The position numbers were made by a program, and so were the translations under genes. The notes beneath the pieces were generated by a model. It was not told the origin of the DNA and did not search any database. It was given only the letters and a program-made list of their open reading frames with translations. A stretch of DNA of 64,000 nucleotides from Limnohabitans sp. (lineage in GTDB: Bacteria > Pseudomonadota > Gammaproteobacteria > Burkholderiales > Burkholderiaceae_C). This document shows positions 10,258 to 18,804 of the stretch, piece after piece. Numbering within the stretch: the first letter of the stretch is position 1; every line of letters starts with the position of its first letter. The stretch spans positions 248,001 through 312,000 of the forward strand of contig JAOATL010000024.1 in the NCBI GenBank assembly GCA_030158125.1, read 5' to 3'.

Positions 10258-10848
10258 CTAGGTTTTAAATGCAAGAATTTGTGCGGTGGTGTGCAGGCCC
10301 ACGTGATAACTGCCTTCGCACAACTCCCGAGTGTCTTGACACGAAAAACGCGCTTGCAGCGGTTTAATTTCTTGCTGAAGCGCCGCAAGTCCTGGGTACC
10401 GAGACGCAGCCTGTTCAGCACTTACTTTGGACTCTAAGATGAAGGCGCCGCCGCATCTTAATGACGCGCTTAACTGCGCGTAAAGGCGTTGGCGTACTGC
10501 CACATCGGGCTGCGAAAACACGCTGACTATCAAGTCCCAAGCGTTTTCTTCCAACTGGAAATCTTTCAAGTCCGCAACGATGTAATTCAGCGTAACCTGG
10601 TGACGTTCCGCCAGCGCTTTCGCTTTGGCCAGGCCGACGCTTGAAAAATCAACGGCAGTGACCTCAAACCCTAGTTTGGCCAGATGCACTGCGTTGCGGC
10701 CTTCGCCTTCGCACAGCGACACGGCTTTGCCCAACTTGACCTGTGGCGCTGCCCATGCCAAAAAATCGTTGGGGGCCTCGCCGTAGGCATAAACAGATGG
10801 CTGGAAGCGCGCATCCCAATAAGCGGCGCCTTTGAGTTCTTTGGACAT
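10258..10848 (-). CDS. Class I SAM-dependent methyltransferase (TehB/thiopurine-type fold)
   Basis: A 196-residue Rossmann-fold methyltransferase. The opening YWDARFQPSVYAYGEAPNDFL and the SAM-binding motif I region (LCEGEGRNAVHLAKLGFEVTAVDFS) match the small TehB-like group often annotated as tellurite or thiopurine methyltransferases. The usual motif I glycine pattern appears as CEGEGRN. It begins 8 bases after the stop of the 156-residue hypothetical gene, so the two are probably co-transcribed. It ends 63 bases before pilB on the same strand. The substrate is unknown. Confidence 0.85.
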   Translation of the reverse strand: MSKELKGAAYWDARFQPSVYAYGEAPNDFLAWAAPQVKLGKAVSLCEGEGRNAVHLAKLGFEVTAVDFSSVGLAKAKALAERHQVTLNYIVADLKDFQLEENAWDLIVSVFSQPDVAVRQRLYAQLSASLRCGGAFILESKVSAEQAASRYPGLAALQQEIKPLQARFSCQDTRELCEGSYHVGLHTTAQILAFKT

Positions 10849-10856
10849 GTGGTGTA

Positions 10857-11327
10857 TCAGTTGTGTGCAATGTGCTGAAACGTTTTTAGCACCACTTCGC
10901 GATCATTCTTGTCTCGAATCAAAGCGATGCTTGCGATGGCGGCTTGACGCGACGCTTGAAATTCTGCAGTTTTGCCGAAAGCGCGCGCAGCCAAAGCGTG
11001 TACCGTGTGTGTGAATGCCAATTCCCAATCAGGGGTGTCGTTTTTGTCGGTGAAATACATTCTCATGCGCTCTGCGTAAGCCCAGGCACTGGGTCCCATG
11101 TTCATGCGGGCATGAACCAATGCCAGCAGCATCACACTCCGCATCTGGTTGATTTCTTTGCCGACGACACGCCAATGCCACGCTGCGGCATGTGCTGCAT
11201 CCAGTAAATCAATGCGGAGGCTAACGTCTGCCACAGCCTCGGACATGGACCACGCAGCATTGTTGGCCTCAATGGCAAAGTATTTGTGCCAATTTTCAGG
11301 CAGCAGGTTGTCTGGCGATTGGCGCAT
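10857..11327 (-). CDS. Conserved-looking hypothetical helical protein
   Basis: A 156-residue protein I cannot name. It looks entirely alpha-helical, with alanine- and tryptophan-rich amphipathic stretches (for example LDAAHAAAWHWRVVGKEINQ and LLALVHARMNMGPSAWAYAE), no membrane segment, no signal peptide and no cysteines. The pattern resembles a compact helical-repeat fold, but that is only an impression. Its codon use looks like its neighbours. It is transcribed away from the HTH module and sits 8 bases upstream of a class I methyltransferase, so a shared function is plausible. Confidence 0.75.
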   Translation of the reverse strand: MRQSPDNLLPENWHKYFAIEANNAAWSMSEAVADVSLRIDLLDAAHAAAWHWRVVGKEINQMRSVMLLALVHARMNMGPSAWAYAERMRMYFTDKNDTPDWELAFTHTVHALAARAFGKTAEFQASRQAAIASIALIRDKNDREVVLKTFQHIAHN

Positions 11328-11390
11328 CCGTTTAATTCCGACGTTGAAACAGCAGTTGGCTAAAAAAAATGAGTTTAGGTGAATTTATGT

Positions 11391-11420
11391 TTGTTAAAAA
11401 TATTTAACATTGTGTATGAT
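11391..11420 (+). promoter_or_regulatory. Predicted sigma-70 promoter for the membrane protein/HTH/exported protein genes
   Basis: A TTGTTA box at 11391-11396 and TATGAT at 11415-11420 are separated by 18 bases, a good match to -35/-10 hexamers. Both lie in a strongly AT-rich stretch (about 11360-11450) unlike its surroundings. Transcription would start near 11427, 24 bases upstream of the first ATG at 11451. No strong Shine-Dalgarno is seen before that ATG. Confidence 0.55.
11392..11409. promoter_or_regulatory. Candidate operator: perfect 18-bp dyad over the -35 box
   Basis: TGTTAAAAATATTTAACA is two perfect 7-base inverted arms (11392-11398 and 11403-11409) with a 4-base spacer, lying over the predicted -35 box. 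A second perfect palindrome, ATGATCAT (11416-11423), overlaps the -10 box. The operon encodes a small Xre/Cro-type regulator, so autoregulation through one or both sites is a natural inference, but it has not been shown. Confidence 0.5.
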
Positions 11421-11450
11421 CATTTTTACATTTAAACTTTTTTTGCAGAA

Positions 11451-11684
11451 ATGAAAAGCATGCACCCCAAAGAACGCACAGCCTGGGCCTGGTTGATTTG
11501 TTTGTTACTGGTTCCAGCGGCCTATTTTGGTTTGGCTGATCGCTGGTACATGGCTGCCTTACCGCCCGATCTCATGCGCTTGCTGCCTTTGTCTGTTGCC
11601 TTGCTTTCGATGGCGGTGGTCTTTGCCGAAGTGGTGCATTACTTCTTGGTTCTCAAGTCTTATCGACAAGGTTTTCATGTCTAA
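11451..11684 (+). CDS. Small two-helix membrane protein
   Basis: A 77-residue protein with two clear hydrophobic segments, about residues 9-28 (AWLICLLLVPAAYFGL) and 43-67 (LLPLSVALLSMAVVFAEVVHYF), joined by a short loop containing a Pro-Pro pair. No domain is recognised. Its last eight bases overlap the start of the HTH regulator (ATGTCTAA, 11677-11684), an arrangement seen for small membrane-protein/HTH pairs in other bacteria. The overlap and the shared promoter suggest the two work together, perhaps as a sensor or anti-regulator and regulator. No function can be read directly. Confidence 0.75.
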   Translation: MKSMHPKERTAWAWLICLLLVPAAYFGLADRWYMAALPPDLMRLLPLSVALLSMAVVFAEVVHYFLVLKSYRQGFHV

Positions 11685-11889
11685 TCGGCAATTGGTGAAC
11701 CAGGTCAAGACCTTGCGATTCTTGGCCCACGAAATGACGCAGTCTGAATTGGGCGAAAAAGTGGGCGTCACACGACAAACCATTGCAGCCATTGAGGCCG
11801 GTAAATACTCGCCCACTTTGGAATGCGCACTGCGCATTGCCGAGGTTTTTGGCAAACCCTTGAATGATGTGTTTTTTTGGGAAAACTAA
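11677..11889 (+). CDS. Small Xre/Cro-family HTH transcriptional regulator
   Basis: A 70-residue protein made almost wholly of one Cro/C1-type helix-turn-helix: TQSELGEKVGVTRQTIAAIE is the HTH core, with the conserved Gln of helix 2 and the VTRQTI recognition helix, and KYSPTLECALRIAEVFGKPL after it. It resembles the short stand-alone regulators often paired with a small membrane protein. The ATG at 11677 is chosen over the longer frame, which lies inside the upstream gene. The next gene starts 2 bases after the stop. The dyad at 11392-11409 is a candidate binding site. Confidence 0.88.
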   Translation: MSNRQLVNQVKTLRFLAHEMTQSELGEKVGVTRQTIAAIEAGKYSPTLECALRIAEVFGKPLNDVFFWEN

Positions 11890-11891
11890 AC

Positions 11892-12164
11892 ATGAACTAT
11901 GCGTTGATTTGTGTCGCATTGCTTGCGCTCAATGCCCAGGCCGCTGATGCGCCCAAAGCGGACGACAAAAAGAAGACCGAGCGCTCGGTCGTGCCCGAGA
12001 AAATCACGCGCCCCAAATCAACGCCTGATTCGTTGCCTCAGCCTGTCAACAAAAACAGCAACCCAGAAGCATGTCCTAAATTCGAATTCAAAGAAAAAGA
12101 CGGCAAGATTGTGTGCCTGCAAAAGGCGGTTGGTGCCGACAAGCCCAAACCTGCCGCACACTAA
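11892..12164 (+). CDS. Small exported protein of unknown function
   Basis: A 90-residue product with a short signal peptide (MNYALICVALLALNAQA, cleavage predicted after Ala17). The mature part is very charged and proline-rich (lysine, aspartate, KKKTERSVVPEKITRPK) and carries two cysteines 14 residues apart near the end (ACPKFEFKEKDGKIVC), which could form a disulfide. It begins 2 bases after the HTH regulator stop, so it is in the same operon. It converges on trhP with 18 bases between stop codons. The family is not recognised. Confidence 0.75.
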   Translation: MNYALICVALLALNAQAADAPKADDKKKTERSVVPEKITRPKSTPDSLPQPVNKNSNPEACPKFEFKEKDGKIVCLQKAVGADKPKPAAH

Positions 12165-12182
12165 GTCACAGGTCTGGCAGTT

Positions 12183-13550
12183 TTAGAACATGCGCGCAAT
12201 CAGCGCACCTTCCGCGGGCCCATCGACTGGAATCCAAACTTTGAGCGGGCTACCGGGGGCCACATGAATGGCCTCGCCCTTTTCACTCTTCATGTGTGTC
12301 AGCTGCACTTTGCGATTGCCACTGGGGTGAATGATGTCAAGGGTGTCGCCTACCGAGAACTTGTTTTTGGTTTCGACCAGTGCCCAGCCATCGCCAACGC
12401 TTCGAACTTCGCCCACAAATTGACTGCGGTGTCCGACTGAATGGCCGGTCTCGTAATTTTGATAGTCCTGGGCTGGGCGGCGTTCCAAGAAACCAGAGGT
12501 GTAGCCTCTGGAAGCCAAGCCGTCTAGTTCGGTGATCAACTCTGGGTTGAAGGGACGACCCGCAACCGCATCGTCAATGGCGCGCCGATAGACTTGAGCC
12601 GTGCGGCTCACGTAGTAAAGGCTTTTGGTGCGACCTTCAATTTTCAACGAATCCACGCCAATTTTCACCAAGCGTTCAATCAACTCAACGGCGCGCAAAT
12701 CTTTGCTGTTCATGATGTAAGTGCCGTGCTCATCTTCCATGATGGGCATGAGCTGCCCAGGTCGCCCTGCTTCTTCAATCAAATAAACATTGTCTGCTGC
12801 AGGGTGGCGCTGACCGTCACCGCAGGCAGAAAAGGCTTTCTCGGCATTTTCTTGCTCGTGTTCGAAGTTGAAGTCATCCGCCATGCGCACCGGAATGACT
12901 TCGCCTGAATCGGTTTCGTCTGTGGCCTCTTGGGTGCCATAGCGCCATCGACAAGCGTTGGTGCAGGTGCCTTGGTTGGGGTCGCGACGGTTGAAGTAGC
13001 CAGAGAGCAAGCAACGGCCTGAATAAGCAATGCACAACGCACCATGTACAAATACTTCAAGCGCCATGTCGGGGCATTCTTGGCGAATTTTCTCAACCTC
13101 GTCCAAACTCAATTCGCGGCTGAGAATGATGCGGGCAACCCCCATCTTTTGCCAAAACTTAACCGCAGCCCAATTGACTGTGTTGGCCTGCACAGACAAG
13201 TGAATGGGCATCTCTGGCCATTTTTCTCGAACCATCATGATCAAGCCAGGATCGGCCATGATCAAGGCGTCTGGTTTCATCTCAATCACTGGCGCGATGT
13301 CTCGCAAGTAGGTTCGAACCTTGTCGTTGTGAGGCAGTAAGTTGCTGGTGACAAAAAACTTTTTACCGCGCGCGTGGGCTTCAGCGATGCCGATGCCAAT
13401 TTGCTCAAGCTTGAACTCGTTGTTGCGCGCGCGCAGGCTATAACGGGGCTGCCCTGCGTAAATGGCATCGGCGCCAAAGTCGTACGCGGCCCGCATTTTG
13501 TCGAGCGAGCCAGCAGGCAATAAAAGTTCGGGAGATTTCAGCGCAGTCAT
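12183..13550 (-). CDS. trhP: U32-family tRNA 5-hydroxyuridine synthesis protein TrhP (YegQ)
   Basis: TrhP takes part in prephenate-dependent hydroxylation of U34 in tRNA, the first step toward 5-methoxy- or carboxymethoxyuridine. At 455 residues it matches E. coli YegQ/TrhP rather than the shorter UbiU/UbiV or longer RlhA proteins. It opens with PELLLPAGSLDKMRAAYDFGADAIYAG. The peptidase U32 signature region is visible (EVFVHGALCIAYSGRCLLSGYF), followed by further cysteines (GTCTNACRW) likely to hold an Fe-S cluster. It starts 30 bases after the YebC-family gene and is probably co-transcribed with it. Older annotation as a protease or collagenase is not supported. Confidence 0.88.
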   Translation of the reverse strand: MTALKSPELLLPAGSLDKMRAAYDFGADAIYAGQPRYSLRARNNEFKLEQIGIGIAEAHARGKKFFVTSNLLPHNDKVRTYLRDIAPVIEMKPDALIMADPGLIMMVREKWPEMPIHLSVQANTVNWAAVKFWQKMGVARIILSRELSLDEVEKIRQECPDMALEVFVHGALCIAYSGRCLLSGYFNRRDPNQGTCTNACRWRYGTQEATDETDSGEVIPVRMADDFNFEHEQENAEKAFSACGDGQRHPAADNVYLIEEAGRPGQLMPIMEDEHGTYIMNSKDLRAVELIERLVKIGVDSLKIEGRTKSLYYVSRTAQVYRRAIDDAVAGRPFNPELITELDGLASRGYTSGFLERRPAQDYQNYETGHSVGHRSQFVGEVRSVGDGWALVETKNKFSVGDTLDIIHPSGNRKVQLTHMKSEKGEAIHVAPGSPLKVWIPVDGPAEGALIARMF

Positions 13551-13580
13551 GGCTAGGGTATTCAGGCAGCAGCAAACGGT

Positions 13581-14294
13581 TTAATTTGACAATCCAACAA
13601 AAACGTTTTGAACATCGTCATTGCCGTCAATGGCGGCCAAGAAATTCTCCACCTCTTCAAGCTGTTCTGCGGACAGGTTGGCCGGATTGACCGGATTTTT
13701 GGGCTTGTAACCCAGTTTGTTGGACAACACGGTAAAACCATGCTCTGGCAATGCCTTGCTGACCAAATCCAAATCGCTGGGGTCTGTGATAAATACGGTG
13801 ACACCCTCTTCATCGGCCGCTTCAAAGTCTTGTGCGCCAGCTTCAATGGCGGCCAGTTCTGCGTCTGCATCTGCTTGTGCCGACTCGGCCTCAATCATGC
13901 CAACATGGTCAAAATCCCATGAGACAGAACCCGAGGTACCTAATTGGCCTTTGCGAAACAACACGCGAACTTCAGAGGCCGTGCGATTGAGGTTGTCGGT
14001 GAGTGCTTCGACCATGACGGGCACTTGATGCGGTGCGAAACCTTCGTAAATCACGCGTTCGAAATGGACCGGGTCTCCCAGCAAGCCAGCGCCTTTTTTA
14101 ATGGCACGCTCTAACGTGTCTTTGGGCATCGACACTTTACGGGCTTGTTCAACCACCAATCGCAACCTTGAATTGGCTGCTGGGTCGGCGCCACTCTTGG
14201 CGGCCATCATGATGTCTTTGGCCAAGCGACCAAACAGTTTGCCTCTGGCATCTGCGGCTTGTGCCTTGCCTTTTGCTTTCCACTGCGCGCCCAT
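13581..14294 (-). CDS. YebC/PmpR-family protein (YeeN-like variant)
   Basis: A 237-residue YebC-family protein. The family was long called a transcriptional regulator; recent work ties members to relief of ribosome stalling. The core blocks are visible: [56 protein letters not shown] and [13 protein letters not shown]. The N-terminus reads [19 protein letters not shown] instead of the canonical AGHSKWANIKHRK, so it looks like the YeeN-type paralogue rather than the housekeeping YebC. It is upstream of trhP. A second, canonical yebC may exist elsewhere in the genome. Confidence 0.88.
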   Translation of the reverse strand: MGAQWKAKGKAQAADARGKLFGRLAKDIMMAAKSGADPAANSRLRLVVEQARKVSMPKDTLERAIKKGAGLLGDPVHFERVIYEGFAPHQVPVMVEALTDNLNRTASEVRVLFRKGQLGTSGSVSWDFDHVGMIEAESAQADADAELAAIEAGAQDFEAADEEGVTVFITDPSDLDLVSKALPEHGFTVLSNKLGYKPKNPVNPANLSAEQLEEVENFLAAIDGNDDVQNVFVGLSN

Positions 14295-14418
14295 AGGGGT
14301 CTACTTTCTTGCAAGATGTTGAAGACTTGAGTTTAATGGATGGCGCAAACTGGCCTGTCAACCATTTGCGCTAGAGCTGAGTTAAATCAGAATGAAACTG
14401 AACAAAAAGAGGATTTCG

Positions 14419-14688
14419 ATGAAAAATAGGGGCATAGGGCTTGGCTTGTGGGCTTTGATGTTCATCGGATCTGCTCAGGCCAGTGACAACGCTTGCTTCT
14501 CAATTCATAACCCAGACAAAAAGAACGTGTGTTTGGCCATGTCCAAAAAACAAAATTCTTATTGCCATGCCGTCAGAGATGTCGACACCCGAAACATGTG
14601 CTTGGCCAATGTGCTGGCACAGCAAAGTTATTGCCACAGCATCAAGTCCCATGACATGAAGCAGCAGTGCTTGGCGCAGGTCAGGTAA
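14419..14688 (+). CDS. Small exported protein with a periodic six-cysteine repeat
   Basis: An 89-residue protein with a signal peptide (residues 1-21, ending SAQA). The mature part holds six cysteines at residues 26, 38, 49, 61, 72 and 84, with spacings strictly alternating 12 and 11, a 23-residue repeat present about 2.7 times. The repeat consensus is roughly S-Y-C-H-x-I/V-x4-D-x2-x-C-L-A. The ATG at 14419 is chosen because AAAGAGGA lies 5-6 bases upstream; an earlier in-frame ATG at 14392 has no ribosome-binding site. The fold is probably disulfide-linked helices. I do not recognise a family. It is flanked by a YebC-family gene (-) and a PLP enzyme (+). Confidence 0.75.
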   Translation: MKNRGIGLGLWALMFIGSAQASDNACFSIHNPDKKNVCLAMSKKQNSYCHAVRDVDTRNMCLANVLAQQSYCHSIKSHDMKQQCLAQVR

Positions 14689-14751
14689 TGGTTGACCTTT
14701 GCGCGGATGGCTGGCACCATCCTGTTGGTTTTTTTGTTCTTAAAGTTCACC

Positions 14752-15717
14752 ATGCCAAGCTTGCTGCCCAGTTTTCAAGATGTCCTCGACGCGGCGCTAA
14801 GGCTTGAGGGCATTGCACATCGCACGCCGGTTTTACAGTCAGCAAGTTTGAACGCGCAACTCCAAGCGCAGGTTTTCATCAAGTGTGAAAACTTTCAGCG
14901 AATGGGTGCGTTCAAGTTTCGGGGCGGCTTCAATGCCTTGGCCAAGTTAAGCCAAGCACAAAGGCAGGCTGGTGTGGTGGCTTATTCATCGGGCAATCAC
15001 GCCCAGGCGGTGGCTTTGTCTGCCCGCATTTTGGGCGTGCCCGCCACCATCTTCATGCCGCACGATGCATCGCCGGCCAAGTTGGCCGCCACCCAAGGCT
15101 ATGGTGCCGAGGTGATTGGCTACGACAGGTATACCGAGGATGCCAGTGCCAAAGCGCTGCAATTGGCCCATCAAAAAGGTCTGACCTTCATTCCTCCGTT
15201 TGACCATGCCGATGTCCTAGCGGGGCAGGGAACAGCAGCCCTTGAGTTGTTTGATGAGGTGGGCGAGCTAGATGCTTTGTTTGTCTGTTTGGGCGGTGGC
15301 GGCTTGCTCAGTGGCAGTGCGTTGGCGGCCAAAGCACGCTCACCCCATTGCAAAATTTACGGTGTCGAACCAGAAGCTGGAAACGACACGCAGCAATCGT
15401 TTCGCAAAGGCGAGCGCGTCAAAATTGCAACCCCCGTGACCATCGCCGATGGTGCACAAACCCCCATGGTGGGCGCCATCACCTTTGAAATCATCAAAGC
15501 TTTGGTGGATGACATTCACACCGTGACCGATTCGCAACTGATCGAGACCATGCGTTTTTATGCCGAGCGCATGAAGATGGTGGTCGAGCCTACTGGCTGC
15601 TTGTCTTTGGCTGCGGCTGTTCAAGCGGCCGCAACGCTTCGTGGTCAACGCGTTGGTGTCATCATCAGTGGTGGCAATGTTGACTTGGCTCGGTTTGCGC
15701 AACTGCTGGCCAGTTGA
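14752..15717 (+). CDS. PLP-dependent threonine/serine (or hydroxyaspartate) ammonia-lyase
   Basis: A fold-type II PLP enzyme of 321 residues. The PLP lysine is predicted at Lys55 in GAFKFRGGFNA, and the phosphate-binding glycine loop is CLGGGGLLSG. SSGNHAQAVA, which contacts the substrate carboxylate, is also present. There is no C-terminal ACT regulatory domain, so it resembles catabolic threonine dehydratase, serine racemase/dehydratase or threo-3-hydroxyaspartate ammonia-lyase rather than biosynthetic IlvA. A longer frame from a TTG at 14692 adds a hydrophobic stretch. The ATG at 14752 gives the normal N-terminus and is preferred, though a membrane-anchored form cannot be excluded. Converges on ispB. 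Confidence 0.85.
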   Translation: MPSLLPSFQDVLDAALRLEGIAHRTPVLQSASLNAQLQAQVFIKCENFQRMGAFKFRGGFNALAKLSQAQRQAGVVAYSSGNHAQAVALSARILGVPATIFMPHDASPAKLAATQGYGAEVIGYDRYTEDASAKALQLAHQKGLTFIPPFDHADVLAGQGTAALELFDEVGELDALFVCLGGGGLLSGSALAAKARSPHCKIYGVEPEAGNDTQQSFRKGERVKIATPVTIADGAQTPMVGAITFEIIKALVDDIHTVTDSQLIETMRFYAERMKMVVEPTGCLSLAAAVQAAATLRGQRVGVIISGGNVDLARFAQLLAS

Positions 15718-15768
15718 TCGAGACTCAATGTGCGCGGGCTGGTTAAGGCTTACCAGGCCACGCAAACT

Positions 15769-16785
15769 TTAGTTTTTGCGAACTAGCAATTGGGAAGCGA
15801 GCGCGATCAGCGCGTCTTTGTAGGCGTTGTCAGGTAAATGCTGCGCCGCGTTGATGGCGCGTTGTGCCTCTGCCATGGCCGCTTGACGACTGCCATCCAG
15901 CGCACCGGTTTCGCGAACAATGGCAATGACTTGGCTCAATTGATCGACTGAGCCCGTTTCGATGGCTTTCTGCACCAGCTCTTTTTGGGCCGGTGTACCG
16001 CGCTGCATGGCCAAAATGAGGGGCAAGGTGGCTTTGCCTTCGCGCAAATCATCGCCCAAGTTCTTGCCCATTTCGGCGGCGTTGCCTTCGTAGTCCAGCA
16101 CATCATCAATGACTTGGAAGGCCGTGCCCAATGCTTGGCCATACTCGGCACAAGCCTCTTCCAGCGCTGGAGACGTTTGGGCCAAAATGGCCGCCAAACG
16201 AGCGCTGGCCTCAAATAATTTGGCCGTTTTAGAGCGAATGACGCGCAAATATGCTTCTTCGTCCAGCGAGGCGTCGTGCATGTTCATCAGTTGCAGCACT
16301 TCACCTTCGGCAATCACATTGGTTGCATCGGCCAACACTTGCATGATGCGCATGCTGCCAGCGTCAACCATCATTTGGAAGGCCCGGGAGTAAAGGAAGT
16401 CACCCACCAGCACGCTGGCGGGGTTGCCAAAGTTTTCATTGGCTGTGGGTCTGCCGCGTCTCAAGGTGGACTCGTCCACCACATCGTCGTGCAGTAAAGT
16501 GGCCGTGTGGATGAACTCAACCACGGCGGCCAGACTGAATTTGTGGGGTGCGTGGTAATTCAGGGCGCCGCATGTCAGCAGCAGAATGACAGGCCGCAGA
16601 CGCTTGCCGCCCGCCGAAATGATGTACTGGGCCACTTGCCCTACCAAGGGCACGCCGGAGCTGAGTCGGTCGGCAATGACCGCGTCGACCTTGGCCATGT
16701 CTTGTGCCACCAAGGCCAAAGCTGTGGCTGAGGAGGCAGGTGCAGGTGCAGGGGGTGCAGTGGTAGACAAAATGGCGGGACTCAA
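15769..16785 (-). CDS. ispB: Octaprenyl diphosphate synthase (trans-polyprenyl synthase)
   Basis: IspB builds the octaprenyl side chain of ubiquinone from farnesyl-PP and isopentenyl-PP. GGKRLRP, the first aspartate-rich motif in LLHDDVVDESTLRRGRPTAN and the second motif in FQVIDDVLDYEG are all present. Placement divergent to rplU-rpmA is the classic proteobacterial arrangement and supports IspB over other prenyl synthases. The start is uncertain: the frame opens at a TTG (16785) with an Ala/Pro-rich leader giving 338 residues. An internal GTG or the ATG at 16698 would give about 310-315, closer to most homologues. Confidence 0.92.
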   Translation of the reverse strand: MSPAILSTTAPPAPAPASSATALALVAQDMAKVDAVIADRLSSGVPLVGQVAQYIISAGGKRLRPVILLLTCGALNYHAPHKFSLAAVVEFIHTATLLHDDVVDESTLRRGRPTANENFGNPASVLVGDFLYSRAFQMMVDAGSMRIMQVLADATNVIAEGEVLQLMNMHDASLDEEAYLRVIRSKTAKLFEASARLAAILAQTSPALEEACAEYGQALGTAFQVIDDVLDYEGNAAEMGKNLGDDLREGKATLPLILAMQRGTPAQKELVQKAIETGSVDQLSQVIAIVRETGALDGSRQAAMAEAQRAINAAQHLPDNAYKDALIALASQLLVRKN

Positions 16786-16860
16786 CAGGGTGGCAGGGGC
16801 CAGAACGCCTTTATTCCATTTAAACCTGGGTTAAAGCTGGACATTCTGTGTTTGGTGCCG

Positions 16861-16866
16861 ATTATA
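16861..16866 (-). promoter_or_regulatory. ispB: Possible -10 box for ispB
   Basis: A perfect TATAAT reads on the minus strand at 16866-16861, about 75 bases upstream of the ispB start. No convincing -35 hexamer is found at 16-18 bases, and no extended -10 TG, so this is only a suggestion. Confidence 0.3.
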
Positions 16867-16919
16867 GAGAGCGAAAATGCTGGCCTCGCCCTCGTGTTGG
16901 GGCTGCTTGACAGGGGGGC

Positions 16920-16949
16920 TTGGCAAGTCCCAAAAGTCCGTGCTAAAAT
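16920..16949 (+). promoter_or_regulatory. rplU: Predicted promoter of rplU-rpmA
   Basis: TTGGCA at 16920-16925 and TAAAAT at 16944-16949 are separated by 18 bases, with an extended -10 TGC just before the hexamer (16941-16943). The predicted start near 16956 leaves a leader of about 60 bases before the rplU ATG. Confidence 0.6.
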
Positions 16950-16955
16950 CCGCGG

Positions 16956-16979
16956 TTCCTTAGGGTTCGTCCTAGGGAA
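16956..16979 (+). promoter_or_regulatory. Hairpin at the 5' end of the rplU leader
   Basis: TTCCTTAGG (16956-16964) and CCTAGGGAA (16971-16979) pair with one G-U and a 6-base loop. The stem would begin at or next to the predicted transcription start. Such a 5' stem could stabilise the mRNA or be a ribosomal-protein leader element; neither is shown. A direct repeat (ATATCAAAA twice) lies just downstream, before the start codon. Confidence 0.4.
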
Positions 16980-17017
16980 ATTCCATCCAAGATATCAAAA
17001 ATATCAAAAAGGTCATT

Positions 17018-17329
17018 ATGTACGCGGTCATAAAAACCGGCGGCAAACAGTATCGTGTTGCTGCTGGCGAAAAAATTAAAGTAGAACAGATTGCTGCGGA
17101 CGTGGGCCAGGAAATCGTGATCGACCAGGTTCTGGCAGTCGGCAACGGCGCAGATCTGAAGGTTGGCACGCCCCTGGTGTCCGGCGCCACTGTTAAAGCC
17201 ACTGTGTTGGCACACGGCAAGCACGACAAAGTGCACATCTTCAAGATGCGCCGTCGCAAGCACTATCAAAAACGTCAAGGTCACCGCCAGCAGTACACAG
17301 AACTGCAAATCGGTGCAATTGCAGGCTAA
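17018..17329 (+). CDS. rplU: 50S ribosomal protein L21
   Basis: L21 binds 23S rRNA in the large subunit. The 103 residues are typical, opening [24 protein letters not shown], with the basic C-terminal part [23 protein letters not shown]. It is the first gene of the rplU-rpmA pair, followed by rpmA after 12 bases, and transcribed away from ispB. AAAAGGT lies just upstream of the ATG as a ribosome-binding site. Confidence 0.98.
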   Translation: MYAVIKTGGKQYRVAAGEKIKVEQIAADVGQEIVIDQVLAVGNGADLKVGTPLVSGATVKATVLAHGKHDKVHIFKMRRRKHYQKRQGHRQQYTELQIGAIAG

Positions 17330-17341
17330 GGAGCTTAGGTC

Positions 17342-17599
17342 ATGGCACAGAAAAAAGGCGGCGGCTCTACGCGAAACGGGCGCGATTCCAAGCCCAAAAT
17401 GCTCGGTGTGAAAGCTTTCGGTGGTGAACTCATCAGCGCTGGCTCCATCATTGTTCGTCAACGTGGTACCAAGTTCCACGCTGGCACCAATGTCGGCATC
17501 GGCAAAGACCACACATTGTTCGCTTTGGTTGACGGCCACGTGTCGTTCGGCACAAAGGGTGCTCTGAACAAGCAAATGGTGAACATCACTGCTGCTTAA
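17342..17599 (+). CDS. rpmA: 50S ribosomal protein L27
   Basis: L27 reaches with its N-terminal tail toward the peptidyl-transferase centre. The 85-residue sequence starts [16 protein letters not shown], as in E. coli, with no Firmicutes-type cleavable extension. The family blocks [24 protein letters not shown] are present. It follows rplU by 12 bases and is followed by a strong terminator, though obgE is often transcribed together with this pair through such a terminator. Confidence 0.98.
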   Translation: MAQKKGGGSTRNGRDSKPKMLGVKAFGGELISAGSIIVRQRGTKFHAGTNVGIGKDHTLFALVDGHVSFGTKGALNKQMVNITAA

Positions 17600-17622
17600 A
17601 CAGCGTGAGCCTTTGCGCAAAG

Positions 17623-17647
17623 AGCCCCGCCAAGTCGGGGCTTTTTT
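17623..17647 (+). terminator. Rho-independent terminator after rpmA
   Basis: AGCCCCG (17623-17629) pairs with CGGGGCT (17636-17642) around a 6-base loop and is followed directly by a run of six T (17642-17647). It lies 23 bases after the rpmA stop and 40 bases before obgE. Confidence 0.9.
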
Positions 17648-17675
17648 GTTCCAGAGTTCAAACTTCAATACATAA

Positions 17676-18758
<1,083 letters not shown>

Positions 18759-18804
18759 TTGAGATGTCCTCGGAGTCTCTGAACCCATTGTCAAATTGAA
18801 CGCC

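Noticed and set aside
11677-11889. The HTH gene as a phage repressor or toxin-antitoxin antitoxin
   Set aside because: There are no phage genes, integrase, attachment site or recognisable toxin nearby. The paired gene is a two-helix membrane protein.
16907-16912. Perfect TTGACA as the -35 of rplU
   Set aside because: The spacer to the TAAAAT -10 would be 31 bases; the TTGGCA at 16920 with an 18-base spacer fits better.
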